Assembly: GCA_021777035.1 (NCBI GenBank)
Contig: JAIQZR010000046.1
Coordinates: 1-56,067, forward strand
DNA: 56,067 nt
From: Candidatus Scalindua sp.
Lineage (GTDB): Bacteria; Planctomycetota; Brocadiia; Brocadiales; Scalinduaceae
Direction of reading: 5' to 3'
Shown one piece after another: positions 43,586 to 52,363 of this stretch. Below the pieces are notes generated by a model. It saw nothing but the letters and a program-made list of their open reading frames with translations. It ran no database searches and had not been told where the DNA came from. The position numbers and the translations under genes were made by a program. Every line of letters starts with the position of its first letter. The first letter of the stretch is position 1.

Positions 43586-46207
43586 GTGAAAAAAACATTC
43601 TGCTTTAAATTTCTTCTGGCAATAATCATAACCTTATCTTTTAATGTAACCATACATAACGCAGCGGCAGAAACCACTCACGATGCTATCGACCGGTATA
43701 GAGCAATAACTAAGGAGAATCCCGAATCCGTAGAAGCTCAATGTAATCTAGCGGATGCATATATCAGGAAATATCAGAAGACCTCTGAAAAGAAGTATCT
43801 CCTTTTAGCTAAAATGGCCGCAATAAAAGTATTGAATATTAACCCTGACTCACCTCTACCTCACCTATCAATGGCCAGGCTGTTCATCGCTCTCAATAAA
43901 AGCGACAAGGCTTTGGATCATGCACAAAAGGCGATAGGGCTTGATCCCGGGAATGCTGAGGCCCGGCAACTGCTTAAGGAACTTGGAGGCAAAGTTGCTG
44001 AAAATATAATTGACGCGGGGCCTCAAACAGCTCCAAATATTCCGGCCCCAGAATATACAAAGCCAAAAGGGACGTCAGATCTGATAGTAAACAACAGCCT
44101 TACACCAGAAAAACGAAAAGCGGTAAAAATAGAAGGTAAAGAGGCTTTACCCCTGCGTATCCTGACCAGACCGTTTTCCAATGTTTACACTGAGAAGGAT
44201 AATAGTAAAGGTACGGTGATGGAAAACGTACCTTCATTTCAGTCATTCTTTGTTTATACTAAACCATCTTCCGAAGATATTGAATTGGGAGATGCCTGGT
44301 ATGAAGTAGGTACTGACAATCTGGGGACAGTTGTTGGCTGGATGAGATATGATGATGTGTTTGAGTGGAAGCAGACAATGTGTCTTGCATATACTCATCC
44401 GGAAGGACGTAAGCAAGTCTTGATGTTTGAGAGAAAAAGCTATCTGAAGGGTATTATAGAATCATCAAGTGACGACAGAACCAAGAATGCGGAAGAACTA
44501 TACACAGCTATAGATTCCAGGGATATCCCTCAGGACTTTCCTGTGATATCAATAGAACCGAAAAAAGCAGTGGATATCTCAAAACAATTCTATCTCCTTC
44601 CTATTCTGGATTTCCAAACGATAGAGATAGATGGTCGGGAGGGCAGGTTATTAAAATTAGCAGCCGTAACAGGTACACGTGAAAAGAGCGATATTCGTGT
44701 TGACAATGAATTTCTTGATGATGCCCTGGGAGAATCTACCAGGGTGGATGAAAAAACATTAAAACAACTTACTGTGGATTTAGTCTGGGTCATGGACACT
44801 ACCGTAAGCATGCGACCCCACATTGCACAAACCCTTGACGTGGTGAATAATGCCTCTACTCAAATTACACAGGATAAGGAATTGACCGAGTCTATTCATT
44901 TCGGCATATGGGGTTACAGAGATAACCTGGAAGCTATACCGGACATCGGATATACTACAAAGAATTACTCACCTGCACTGCTGACCATAGACAAATTCAA
45001 AGACACTCTGGCCATGGTAAAGGTAACAACAACCGACTCAGTTGACTATGAGGAAGACGTGTTTTCCGGTATGAACGACGCTATTTACAGTACCAAGTGG
45101 AGCCCGAATGCTATGCGTTTGATAGTTTTAGTCGCCGACGCTCCCGGCCACGAACTTGGACATGAATGGAACCTTTCTAAATCCGATGAAAACACTTTAC
45201 ATGAACTCGCCAAAGATAATAATATTTATATCATTGCAATTCACATAAAGGAGCCTAGAGCCGGTCAATACCATGAAAAGGCGGAAACCCAATTTCTTAC
45301 TCTGAGCAGGAATGAGGGACAAGGCGTCGAATCTGCGTATTATGATATCCCCTCGGACAACATAGATGCCTTTCACAGGGTTACCACCGAATTTGTAGCA
45401 AAAATCAGTAAACTGGTTTATAGCGCCAAGAAGGGGACTATGTATGATGATACAACTGCCAAAGTTGCTGAAGATTCAACTAGTAAGCCAATTGAGGTAA
45501 ACCATAAAGCTAGTGGAGAAATGGCCTTCCTGAATGAGTCTGAGGGATCAAGTGATAAAACAAGTCCTAAGTCTTCTTTGGACGTTAAAAAAGATATACC
45601 AAAAGGAGAGATGGCTTTCCTGGAAGAAGCCGAAACTATAACAGCATCCGGAGAGCAGTTTGATTCGGTAATAAAGGCAGCATTGGTGAAGTGGATCGGA
45701 ATAATGTCAGAGGCCCAGTCTCCAAGTGACATTGTCGCGTGGGCCGTGGACAAGGATTTGGTAGAGCCTGCCATTCAGTCAATGGAGGTTCGTCTGCTTA
45801 TCAACAAGCGTCAGCTCGATTCGCTTAAAACCGTACTGTCTGATGTGATGTCGGCCGGGAGGCGAGGCCAAATTGGTGGAGAGAATTTCTTTGATGCGTT
45901 GCAGGCAACAGCAGCCACTGCCGCACGTAATCCGGACAAGATTATAAATGCAAAGGCCATGGCCCAAACCGGTCTCATCCCGGAGTTCCTGGAAGGACTG
46001 CCATATAAAAGTAAATTAATGGATATGAGTAATGAACTATGGTTCAGTTGGTCAGTAGACGAACAGTTTGAGTTCCTCAATGAACTTGATGCGAAGATTC
46101 ATGCCTATTTGTCTATCCACGATACCCCGGAAGGTTGGATACAACTCAATAAGGGTGACGATCCGGACGAACACGTTTATCCTATCAGCTTGGAGTTGCT
46201 TCCTTAA
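43586..46207 (+). CDS. secreted TPR/SH3-like/vWA protein resembling the PpkA periplasmic domain, without kinase
   Basis: An 873-residue protein starting at GTG (43586-43588) with AAAGGAG seven bases upstream. Signal peptide about 1-28, TPR region about 30-132 related to the neighbouring TPR proteins. An SH3-like segment follows (about 188-275: LPLRILTRPFSNVYTE, VVGWMRYDDVFEWKQTM), then a von Willebrand factor A domain from about 398 with a MIDAS-type motif D404-x-T406-x-S408 (VWVMDTTVSM) and GIWGYRDNLEAIPDIGY. The C-terminus reads GWIQLNKGDDPDEHVYPISL. The SH3-vWA-tail order is what I know from the periplasmic part of the type VI secretion kinase PpkA; here the kinase domain is replaced by TPRs. 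It lies three bases upstream of the TagT-like ATPase gene, implying one operon. Confidence 0.82.
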   Translation: MKKTFCFKFLLAIIITLSFNVTIHNAAAETTHDAIDRYRAITKENPESVEAQCNLADAYIRKYQKTSEKKYLLLAKMAAIKVLNINPDSPLPHLSMARLFIALNKSDKALDHAQKAIGLDPGNAEARQLLKELGGKVAENIIDAGPQTAPNIPAPEYTKPKGTSDLIVNNSLTPEKRKAVKIEGKEALPLRILTRPFSNVYTEKDNSKGTVMENVPSFQSFFVYTKPSSEDIELGDAWYEVGTDNLGTVVGWMRYDDVFEWKQTMCLAYTHPEGRKQVLMFERKSYLKGIIESSSDDRTKNAEELYTAIDSRDIPQDFPVISIEPKKAVDISKQFYLLPILDFQTIEIDGREGRLLKLAAVTGTREKSDIRVDNEFLDDALGESTRVDEKTLKQLTVDLVWVMDTTVSMRPHIAQTLDVVNNASTQITQDKELTESIHFGIWGYRDNLEAIPDIGYTTKNYSPALLTIDKFKDTLAMVKVTTTDSVDYEEDVFSGMNDAIYSTKWSPNAMRLIVLVADAPGHELGHEWNLSKSDENTLHELAKDNNIYIIAIHIKEPRAGQYHEKAETQFLTLSRNEGQGVESAYYDIPSDNIDAFHRVTTEFVAKISKLVYSAKKGTMYDDTTAKVAEDSTSKPIEVNHKASGEMAFLNESEGSSDKTSPKSSLDVKKDIPKGEMAFLEEAETITASGEQFDSVIKAALVKWIGIMSEAQSPSDIVAWAVDKDLVEPAIQSMEVRLLINKRQLDSLKTVLSDVMSAGRRGQIGGENFFDALQATAATAARNPDKIINAKAMAQTGLIPEFLEGLPYKSKLMDMSNELWFSWSVDEQFEFLNELDAKIHAYLSIHDTPEGWIQLNKGDDPDEHVYPISLELLP

Positions 46208-46209
46208 TT

Positions 46210-46980
46210 ATGCAGAGAACGCAAATAAACAAGTGTAGTGATAATGTTTTTTTATTGCGGGAAGTTCACAAGACTCGCGAAAAAGGAGGTGTTGTTTTTG
46301 AACTGAGAATACCTTTTATGACTGCACAAAGAGGTGAGTTTCTGGCCGTAGTCGGTCTCAGCGGGTGTGGCAAATCCACTTTACTTGATATGCTTGGCCT
46401 TGTACTGAAGCCGACTTACGCAAAGGAGTTTCTGTTAAGTATCGGAACAGAAAACAGGAAACAGATAAAAATTACTACTTTACTAGAAAAAGAACTGGCT
46501 TCAATACGTAAAAAATCTATAGGCTATGTACTTCAAGCAGGAGGATTGCTGCCATTTCTTACCGTAAAGGAAAACATAATGTTGCCGTGTCGTCTCAACC
46601 GGGTAAGTAACGGCAACGCTGTTTTTGATCTGGTCAAACGCTTGGGTATTTCTGACCAGCTTTCCAAAAAGCCTCAACATCTTTCAGGTGGGCAGAGACA
46701 GAGGGTAGCTATTGCTCGTGCACTGGCCTGCGGACCTCCTCTTGTCCTTGCGGACGAGCCAACGGCTGCTGTGGATAAGCTAACGGCCATTGAGATAAGA
46801 AATGAATTCAAGGAATTGACACAACAAATGGGAGTTACTTTAATTATGGTCACACATAATCAGGCACTAGTGGATAACGTTGCTGACAGAATTTTCACCT
46901 TTAATGTGGAAAAAAAAAGTAAGGATCATACCGTTTCTACAATTTATGAACTGAAAAAACATGACAGGCAAACATTATGA
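46210..46980 (+). CDS. tagT: ABC transporter ATPase, TagT-like (LolD/MacB type)
   Basis: A 256-residue cytoplasmic ATPase that should drive the permease encoded next. Walker A at about 48-56 (GLSGCGKST), Q loop (YVLQAGGLLPFLTV), signature LSGGQRQRVAIARA at about 158, Walker B LVLADEPTAAVD at about 178, H loop VTHNQ. It belongs with the LolD/MacB/FtsE ATPases that power mechanotransmission rather than import. Its stop overlaps the permease start (ATGA). Naming as TagT rests on the gene order with the SUMF1 protein and PpkA-like vWA protein. Confidence 0.82.
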   Translation: MQRTQINKCSDNVFLLREVHKTREKGGVVFELRIPFMTAQRGEFLAVVGLSGCGKSTLLDMLGLVLKPTYAKEFLLSIGTENRKQIKITTLLEKELASIRKKSIGYVLQAGGLLPFLTVKENIMLPCRLNRVSNGNAVFDLVKRLGISDQLSKKPQHLSGGQRQRVAIARALACGPPLVLADEPTAAVDKLTAIEIRNEFKELTQQMGVTLIMVTHNQALVDNVADRIFTFNVEKKSKDHTVSTIYELKKHDRQTL

Positions 46981-48956
46981 TATCTCTTCATAACAACCGA
47001 ATGAATGCAAACCAAACGAAAAAGGCCATGATCTCAACAAATATGGATAAATCAGCAGGAAGAATGAGAAGTCCTTTGAGCATTGTATTTCAGCTTTCTT
47101 GCGCTGATTTGAGACACGAATGGGTTTTGACTATTTGTCTGGTCATGGCCGTTACAGCAGTACTCTCACCCTTAATGATTCTCTTTGGTTTAAAATTCGG
47201 GACTATTGAAGTGTTGCGTTTTCGCCTGATACAGGATCCCAGAAATCGCGAAATAAGACCATTGACGAGTAAATCTTTTACTCAAGAGTGGTTTCACAAA
47301 CTAAGAAGCAGAGAAGATGTCTCCTTTATCGTGCCTACAACGCGCCAGATCTCTGCTTCAGTAGAAGCTCGGATAGAAGGAAATTCCGAAAATGAAGGCG
47401 AGAAAAAGTTTACTCTGGACATCATTCCAACGGACGATGGAGATCGGCTCATTATAGAAAACGGAGCTTCTATTCCAACTTCGGATCAGTGTGTTCTAAC
47501 CAATGCTGCCGCAGAGAAGCTTGGCGCAAAGATTGGCGACAGACTTATTGTGACAGCAAAACGTTACAAAGGTACTCGTTACGAAAAGGGAATGCTTTGC
47601 CTCAAGGTCACAGGTGTGCTCACAGACCGGGCAAGTGCCTTAAAGTCTATTTATGTCCGTCTGGCTATTCTGGAAGCGGTAGAAAGTTACAAGGACGGTC
47701 AGGCAGTGCCTGAATACGGTTGGGAAGGGTCAACGCCTAAGGCTTATCCTCTATACGACGGTTTGGTAGTCATCCTCTCAAAGAAACTAAACAAGATAGA
47801 AGAATTCAAATTAATCAATAATACTGGTTTTACAAAGATAGAGCCGTTAACAACACGGGAACTCTTTGAACGGGCAGGTTACCTTTTATCACCAGGAAAA
47901 ACTATTTACCTGCTCTCTACCAAGAGAAAACTTGCTGGCCATGAGAGCGTTAGATCTATAGGATTTCGCTTGCGTGGCAAAGGAGCTGTCTTGATTCCCT
48001 GGGTAAGTGAATTGAAGGCTGAACTTGTTGACAGATCCAACCATGTGGTTAATTCTCTTACTCTTTTAAGCCTATCCGTTCCAAAGGAAAAAGCAGTTGA
48101 TATAGGGATGATTCCAATTCCAGCCTGGAGTAGTGAGGTAGATCCCGATGAGAATAATTCAGACACTGCTCAATGGCGCAAAATCATGTTGCCAGAAAGT
48201 GTCAAAAGACCAGACGGTCCTGTACGACTGCATGTAATAAGAGACGATGATTCATTTATTTTTCCGATCCAAATTGAATCTGATTCTGTTCCGAAAGAAA
48301 TTGAGCAGGAATATGCTGCTTTTATTCCGGCAAGGCTTGCGGGCATACTGAATTTGTTTAAACACCGTAACATTACTTTTGATAATACAATCAGGGAGTT
48401 TGTTCTTTCACGTCGCGGGTATGCCGGTTTCCGCCTGTATGCGTCAACTATTGACGATGTAGACCGCATCAAACAGCACCTGGAGGAAGAGGGTATTCCT
48501 GTTCATACTGAAGCTGAGCGGATCCGTGATGTTACTGAGTTAGATATATACCTTACCTTAATCTTCTGGTTGATTGCAACGGTCGGTATTATCGGTGGTG
48601 TGGCCACATTAATGGCCAGTCTCTACGCTTCTGTGGAACGTAAGCGTAGAGATTTGAGTATACTTCGTCTGATTGGACTTTCCGGAGCTACCCTGTTACG
48701 TTTTCCAGTCTATCAGGGTATAATTATTGCGGTCGGCGGTTTTTGTGTGGCCTTTGTGTTTTTTGAATCATTGGCCTGGATCATCAATACACTGTTCAGC
48801 AATCATCTACAAGCTGAAGAGAGTCTCTGTCGTCTGGCTATCTGGCACTTTATAATTGTTCTGGGTGCCACTGTAGCTGTGGCAGTACTGGCGGGTACCG
48901 TTGCCGCATGGCGCGTCACCCGGATAGAACCGGCTGAGGCATTAAGAGATGAGTAA
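46977..48956 (+). CDS. tagS: FtsX-like ABC permease, TagS-like
   Basis: A 659-residue inner-membrane protein with the type VII ABC topology: one helix near 53-76 (WVLTICLVMAVTAVLSPL), a very large periplasmic domain (about 77-520), then three helices at the C-terminus (IFWLIATVGIIGGVATLMAS; IIIAVGGFCVAFVFF; FIIVLGATVAVAVLAGTVAA) and the closing RITRIEPAEALRD-type end (here VTRIEPAEALRDE). DPRNREIRP after the first helix resembles TagS proteins of type VI loci. Together with the ATPase it would transmit ATP-driven motion to periplasmic partners instead of moving a substrate. Confidence 0.83.
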   Translation: MISLHNNRMNANQTKKAMISTNMDKSAGRMRSPLSIVFQLSCADLRHEWVLTICLVMAVTAVLSPLMILFGLKFGTIEVLRFRLIQDPRNREIRPLTSKSFTQEWFHKLRSREDVSFIVPTTRQISASVEARIEGNSENEGEKKFTLDIIPTDDGDRLIIENGASIPTSDQCVLTNAAAEKLGAKIGDRLIVTAKRYKGTRYEKGMLCLKVTGVLTDRASALKSIYVRLAILEAVESYKDGQAVPEYGWEGSTPKAYPLYDGLVVILSKKLNKIEEFKLINNTGFTKIEPLTTRELFERAGYLLSPGKTIYLLSTKRKLAGHESVRSIGFRLRGKGAVLIPWVSELKAELVDRSNHVVNSLTLLSLSVPKEKAVDIGMIPIPAWSSEVDPDENNSDTAQWRKIMLPESVKRPDGPVRLHVIRDDDSFIFPIQIESDSVPKEIEQEYAAFIPARLAGILNLFKHRNITFDNTIREFVLSRRGYAGFRLYASTIDDVDRIKQHLEEEGIPVHTEAERIRDVTELDIYLTLIFWLIATVGIIGGVATLMASLYASVERKRRDLSILRLIGLSGATLLRFPVYQGIIIAVGGFCVAFVFFESLAWIINTLFSNHLQAEESLCRLAIWHFIIVLGATVAVAVLAGTVAAWRVTRIEPAEALRDE

Positions 48957-49024
48957 AAACTTATTTATTAGCGTGGTGTGACAATTCAGAATTATATAAT
49001 TCTATGAGAACATAAATATTTCTT

Positions 49025-50710
49025 ATGAAAAAAACCAACAATTATATGTCAAAAAAAATTCGCACTACTGGAGTATTCCACCAACATTGCTTTTTAAAAA
49101 AAGTAGACGCATCTGTTCGATGGTTGATTATTGCGTTGATCACAATCTTATCTCTGTCATTTACTTCTATGGTAAATGACAGCAGGGCTGACATATTCAA
49201 TCCTAAACCGGACAAAGAGGATTTTATATTACCAATGCCGGGTAATAGGAGTATGGTTTTCAGGCCTGTCTACATAGGAGAGAACGACGAACCATATGCC
49301 ATGCGCAAGTTTACGGTTGGAGATCCCAGTGGAGGATTCAAAGAATATCCCACAACCGTAGCTATTGGAGGTGCATTTGTCGGGGAGAATAATGGACGAA
49401 GGGATTGGTTATATTACATGGGAAAATATGAAGTTACAGAGGCCCAATATGCTGCTGTTATGGGACTTTCCAATGATGAAACGGAAGAAACCCTCAAGAG
49501 TCAGTATCCGGTACATGATATTTCATTGCTTGATGCCATGGAGTTTGTGGATCGATACAATCAATGGCTTTTTGCAAATGCACTTGACAAGCTTCCAAAA
49601 AATAAAACGACAGTAGGGTTTATTCGGCTGCCCAGTGAGATAGAGTGGGAGTTTGCTGCACGAGGTGGATCTGTTATGTCTGATGATGATTTTGACCGTA
49701 TAAAACCTTACAGGGGTAATCTGGCGGATTTTGAATGGTTCTCCGGTCCAAAGTCTTCCCACAATAAAATCAAGAAAGTTGGCAAACTAAAACCCAACGT
49801 GTTGGGCATTCACGATATACTTGCTAATGTTTCCGAAATGACTTATAGTTTGTACCAGATAGAATACTACCAGGGTAGACTTGGTGGATTTGTAAGCCGG
49901 GGAGGCCACTATTTGACATCAGAGAAAAGAATACGGTCTTCTCTCAGAACAGAAGAACCATTTTACATTGGCAGTACAAAGAAGGGTTTCAAACCAAACC
50001 GGAAACCAACTATGGGCTTTAGACTCGTGCTATCATCCATAATATACGAAGACCGCAGCACTGCCAGACAACTGAAGACAGATTGGAATGAATACCGGGG
50101 CGGTAAAGGTGCAAATATGCCCGCTGCCGTCTCAGTCAGCCCTACCATTGTCCAAACAGATGTAAAAAATGTTGATGCGTTCAAACATCTTGACAGACTG
50201 AAAGTGGAATTGTACAAAATGGGTAGTATTCCACAAGGCATACTACAAGAGATGGGATTTCTTGAAGCGGCCATGGGTGACATCAAATTTATCCTGAAAC
50301 GGGCAGATGAGAATTCCGCATTCGCCTGGGCAAAGATCGCTGCAGAGCGAGGTTTCTTCATATTCAGGGAACTGAGAAAACTACCAACTTTAAAGAAGGC
50401 TTTAACAATCGCAGAAAGATCTGAACGTACGAAAATGGCAGAAAAATTAAAAATTCGCAAGTCTGAATTAGAACTAAATATAGAGCAGGCCCTGACGTCA
50501 TACTCAGATTCATTTCGTCAACTTGCCACTATTGTTCCCGAGACTATTGAAAAGGGGTTTAAGAAATATATTAATTTTCTGGTGGAACATAATGCTCCCG
50601 ATCAACTTCGAGTGCTAAAAACAGTGCAAGAACATTTTGACACCTACAACAACGGCAAACGTGCTGATAAAGATACATGGAAACAGGATTTTATTAATAT
50701 CGGAAAATAG
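49025..50710 (+). CDS. tagR: periplasmic SUMF1/formylglycine-generating-enzyme-like protein, TagR-like
   Basis: A 561-residue protein with an N-terminal membrane segment or uncleaved signal (WLIIALITILSLSF, about 38-52). Next comes FNPKPDKEDFILPMPGNRSM, a segment I associate with TagR. The SUMF1-type domain (about 100-345) has YYMGKYEVTEAQYAAVMG, PVHDISLLDAMEFVDRYN, RLPSEIEWEFAARGG and GFRLVLS. A helical C-terminal domain (about 375-555) follows. In Pseudomonas, TagR acts in the periplasm with TagQ and TagS-TagT to activate PpkA; catalysis is not known. The ATG at 49025 has no strong ribosome-binding site and a later in-frame start is possible. Confidence 0.85.
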   Translation: MKKTNNYMSKKIRTTGVFHQHCFLKKVDASVRWLIIALITILSLSFTSMVNDSRADIFNPKPDKEDFILPMPGNRSMVFRPVYIGENDEPYAMRKFTVGDPSGGFKEYPTTVAIGGAFVGENNGRRDWLYYMGKYEVTEAQYAAVMGLSNDETEETLKSQYPVHDISLLDAMEFVDRYNQWLFANALDKLPKNKTTVGFIRLPSEIEWEFAARGGSVMSDDDFDRIKPYRGNLADFEWFSGPKSSHNKIKKVGKLKPNVLGIHDILANVSEMTYSLYQIEYYQGRLGGFVSRGGHYLTSEKRIRSSLRTEEPFYIGSTKKGFKPNRKPTMGFRLVLSSIIYEDRSTARQLKTDWNEYRGGKGANMPAAVSVSPTIVQTDVKNVDAFKHLDRLKVELYKMGSIPQGILQEMGFLEAAMGDIKFILKRADENSAFAWAKIAAERGFFIFRELRKLPTLKKALTIAERSERTKMAEKLKIRKSELELNIEQALTSYSDSFRQLATIVPETIEKGFKKYINFLVEHNAPDQLRVLKTVQEHFDTYNNGKRADKDTWKQDFINIGK

Positions 50711-50741
50711 ACAGAAAAATTATAAAATTGCTTGAAATCTT

Positions 50742-50768
50742 CTTCCGTTTATATCAAGATAACGGAAG
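50742..50768. other. hairpin between the tagR-like and tagQ-like genes
   Basis: CTTCCGTT (50742-50749) pairs with AACGGAAG (50761-50768) around an 11-base loop. No T-run follows, so it is a poor terminator; a TATAAT at 50776-50781 just downstream could be a -10 box for the lipoprotein gene, though I see no good -35. Confidence 0.35.
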
Positions 50769-50810
50769 GTGTATATATAATGATACAATTACAAAGAAAG
50801 GGGATTTGAC

Positions 50811-51476
50811 ATGAAAAAAGAATTAGTGATATTGCTTGTTATAGTAATCAGTATTTCATGCTTAACAGGTTGCCAGACTACTGATAAAACACGTACAAAG
50901 GCAGAAGGAACTGCTGTTGGCGCAGGTGGTGGTGCTCTCCTTGGCGGTCTCCTTGGTGTTGCATTTGGTGGTGGAGATGGTGCTCTTATTGGCGCGGCTG
51001 CCGGAGCAGTTGTAGGCGGGGCTGTTGGTTATGCTTATGGAACTCATGTGGCCAATGAAAAAGATAAATACGTAGAGGCCGAAGATTGGTTGGATGCATG
51101 TGTAGACAGTCTGAATGAGACAAACAAAGAGACCATGGAGTATAATCTAGAACTTTCTAAGAACATCAAGGACATGGATGCTACAACAGCCCAGTTAGTT
51201 ACTGACTACGAAAACAAAAAAGTCAAAAAAAGTGTTTTGAAAAAGGAAAAGAAAAAAGTTGATGCTACGCTTGAAGAGGCTGAGGAAAAGCTTGCTAAGG
51301 CAAACTTCGAATTGGAAAACCAACTGACAGTATTGGAAGAAACAAAGAGGGAAGTAGGGCAAGATGAATATACAAAAGCGTTAGATGAGAAAATTGCCGA
51401 ACTTAAAATACACATTGAAGATTTAGAGTCGCAGACTGAAGAGTTAGCTTCATTGTCAAGCCGTATGTCAGTATAA
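50811..51476 (+). CDS. glycine-zipper outer-membrane-type lipoprotein, candidate TagQ
   Basis: A 221-residue protein with lipoprotein signal peptide and lipobox LTGC at about residue 21. A glycine-zipper segment (about 37-77: GAGGGALLGGLLGVAFGGGDG, then AAAGAVVGGAVGYAYG) should insert in or lie on a membrane. The remainder (about 85-221) is a long charged coiled coil. TagQ is the outer-membrane lipoprotein of the TagQRST set, and a lipoprotein at this position after a TagR-like gene fits, but sequence-level assignment is weaker than for its neighbours. AAAGGGG precedes the ATG. Confidence 0.8.
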   Translation: MKKELVILLVIVISISCLTGCQTTDKTRTKAEGTAVGAGGGALLGGLLGVAFGGGDGALIGAAAGAVVGGAVGYAYGTHVANEKDKYVEAEDWLDACVDSLNETNKETMEYNLELSKNIKDMDATTAQLVTDYENKKVKKSVLKKEKKKVDATLEEAEEKLAKANFELENQLTVLEETKREVGQDEYTKALDEKIAELKIHIEDLESQTEELASLSSRMSV

Positions 51477-51533
51477 TTCTATTATTTCCTAGTTAAAACT
51501 TTAGTGATGTATTGGATTCCAAAATTATTTGTC

Positions 51534-51569
51534 TACCTGATAGGGGTAAAAAAATACCCTTATCAGGTA
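51534..51569. terminator. strong hairpin downstream of the TagQ-like gene
   Basis: TACCTGATAGGGGTA (51534-51548) and TACCCTTATCAGGTA (51555-51569) form a 15-pair stem (one G-T pair) with an AAAAAA loop. It sits 58 bases after the lipoprotein stop and 69 bases before the next frame. The absence of a T-run argues against a classical terminator; it may stabilise the upstream mRNA or attenuate readthrough. Confidence 0.5.
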
Positions 51570-51658
51570 TCATTAGCTAATGTGTATAGCTTTACTTAAT
51601 CTAACGTACTAATTGCTAAACACGAGCATAACAAAGTATGGAGGGATTCTGTAAACAG

Positions 51659-52132
51659 ATGAAGAGTGTGTGTGTCATAATGGCCATATTTGTCTTTATG
51701 CTTTTATCTGGTTGCCAAACCACTACTACTGATCCAAGAAAGGGTGGCCTGTTCGGTTATAATCCAAAGGCTTACGAAAAACGGCTTGATGACCGTAGAA
51801 ATCTAAAAGTGGATTTGGAAAGGCAAAATACCGAAATAAAGCAGGAATCAGAAAAACTCAAAGAAGAATATACAAGCAAGCAAGCTGAACAGGATGACTT
51901 GGCGAGAAAGGTAGCCTCACTGGACGAAGAAGTTGATAAGATTGAAAAAGAGATTGCAAACATAACGTTACGCACGGATTTACAAAAACACGCCAAGTGG
52001 AAAATTGACCTGAAACTGAAGAGCCTGAAAAACAAACTTGCCGATACAGAAATAAAGGAACGGAAATTAAAAGCGCTCCAGAAGAACCTCGACAGTTTGC
52101 TGGAAGAAGCTGCATCCCTTAGTGACCTCTAA
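51659..52132 (+). CDS. coiled-coil lipoprotein of the Tag-like cluster
   Basis: A 157-residue protein, taking the ATG at 51659 (MKSVCVIMAIFVFMLLSGC) so that the lipoprotein signal peptide is normal; the ATG at 51638 would overlap its own ribosome-binding site GGAGGG. After the lipobox LSGC comes TDPRKGGLFGYNPKAYEKRL and then a continuous coiled coil to the end (QESEKLKEEYTSKQAEQDDL). The head sequence resembles small lipoproteins I associate with TagR-containing loci, from memory. Probably anchored in a membrane leaflet and reaching into the periplasm as a rod. Confidence 0.75.
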   Translation: MKSVCVIMAIFVFMLLSGCQTTTTDPRKGGLFGYNPKAYEKRLDDRRNLKVDLERQNTEIKQESEKLKEEYTSKQAEQDDLARKVASLDEEVDKIEKEIANITLRTDLQKHAKWKIDLKLKSLKNKLADTEIKERKLKALQKNLDSLLEEAASLSDL

Positions 52133-52363
52133 GCAGAATCATTGCAGCATATCCAAAAAATGCTCTTGCAACACAACGACACAATTAAAGCAGGAAGATT
52201 CAAGCCTGTCTGCAATAAGATAGTACATGTAAATATGGTTGACAATTAACTGCTATCGTTTTACGCTTGCAAATATAGGCACACTGCACTCTCAAGCAGA
52301 AAGAAATAGCGCTAAACCGCCCTAGACCTAACTAAAGACTTTATTTTTCGTGAAGAAATTCTT

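Noticed and set aside
43586-52132. A full type VI secretion locus
   Set aside because: No sheath, Hcp, VgrG, ClpV or baseplate genes are visible anywhere in the window; only Tag-like accessory genes are present.
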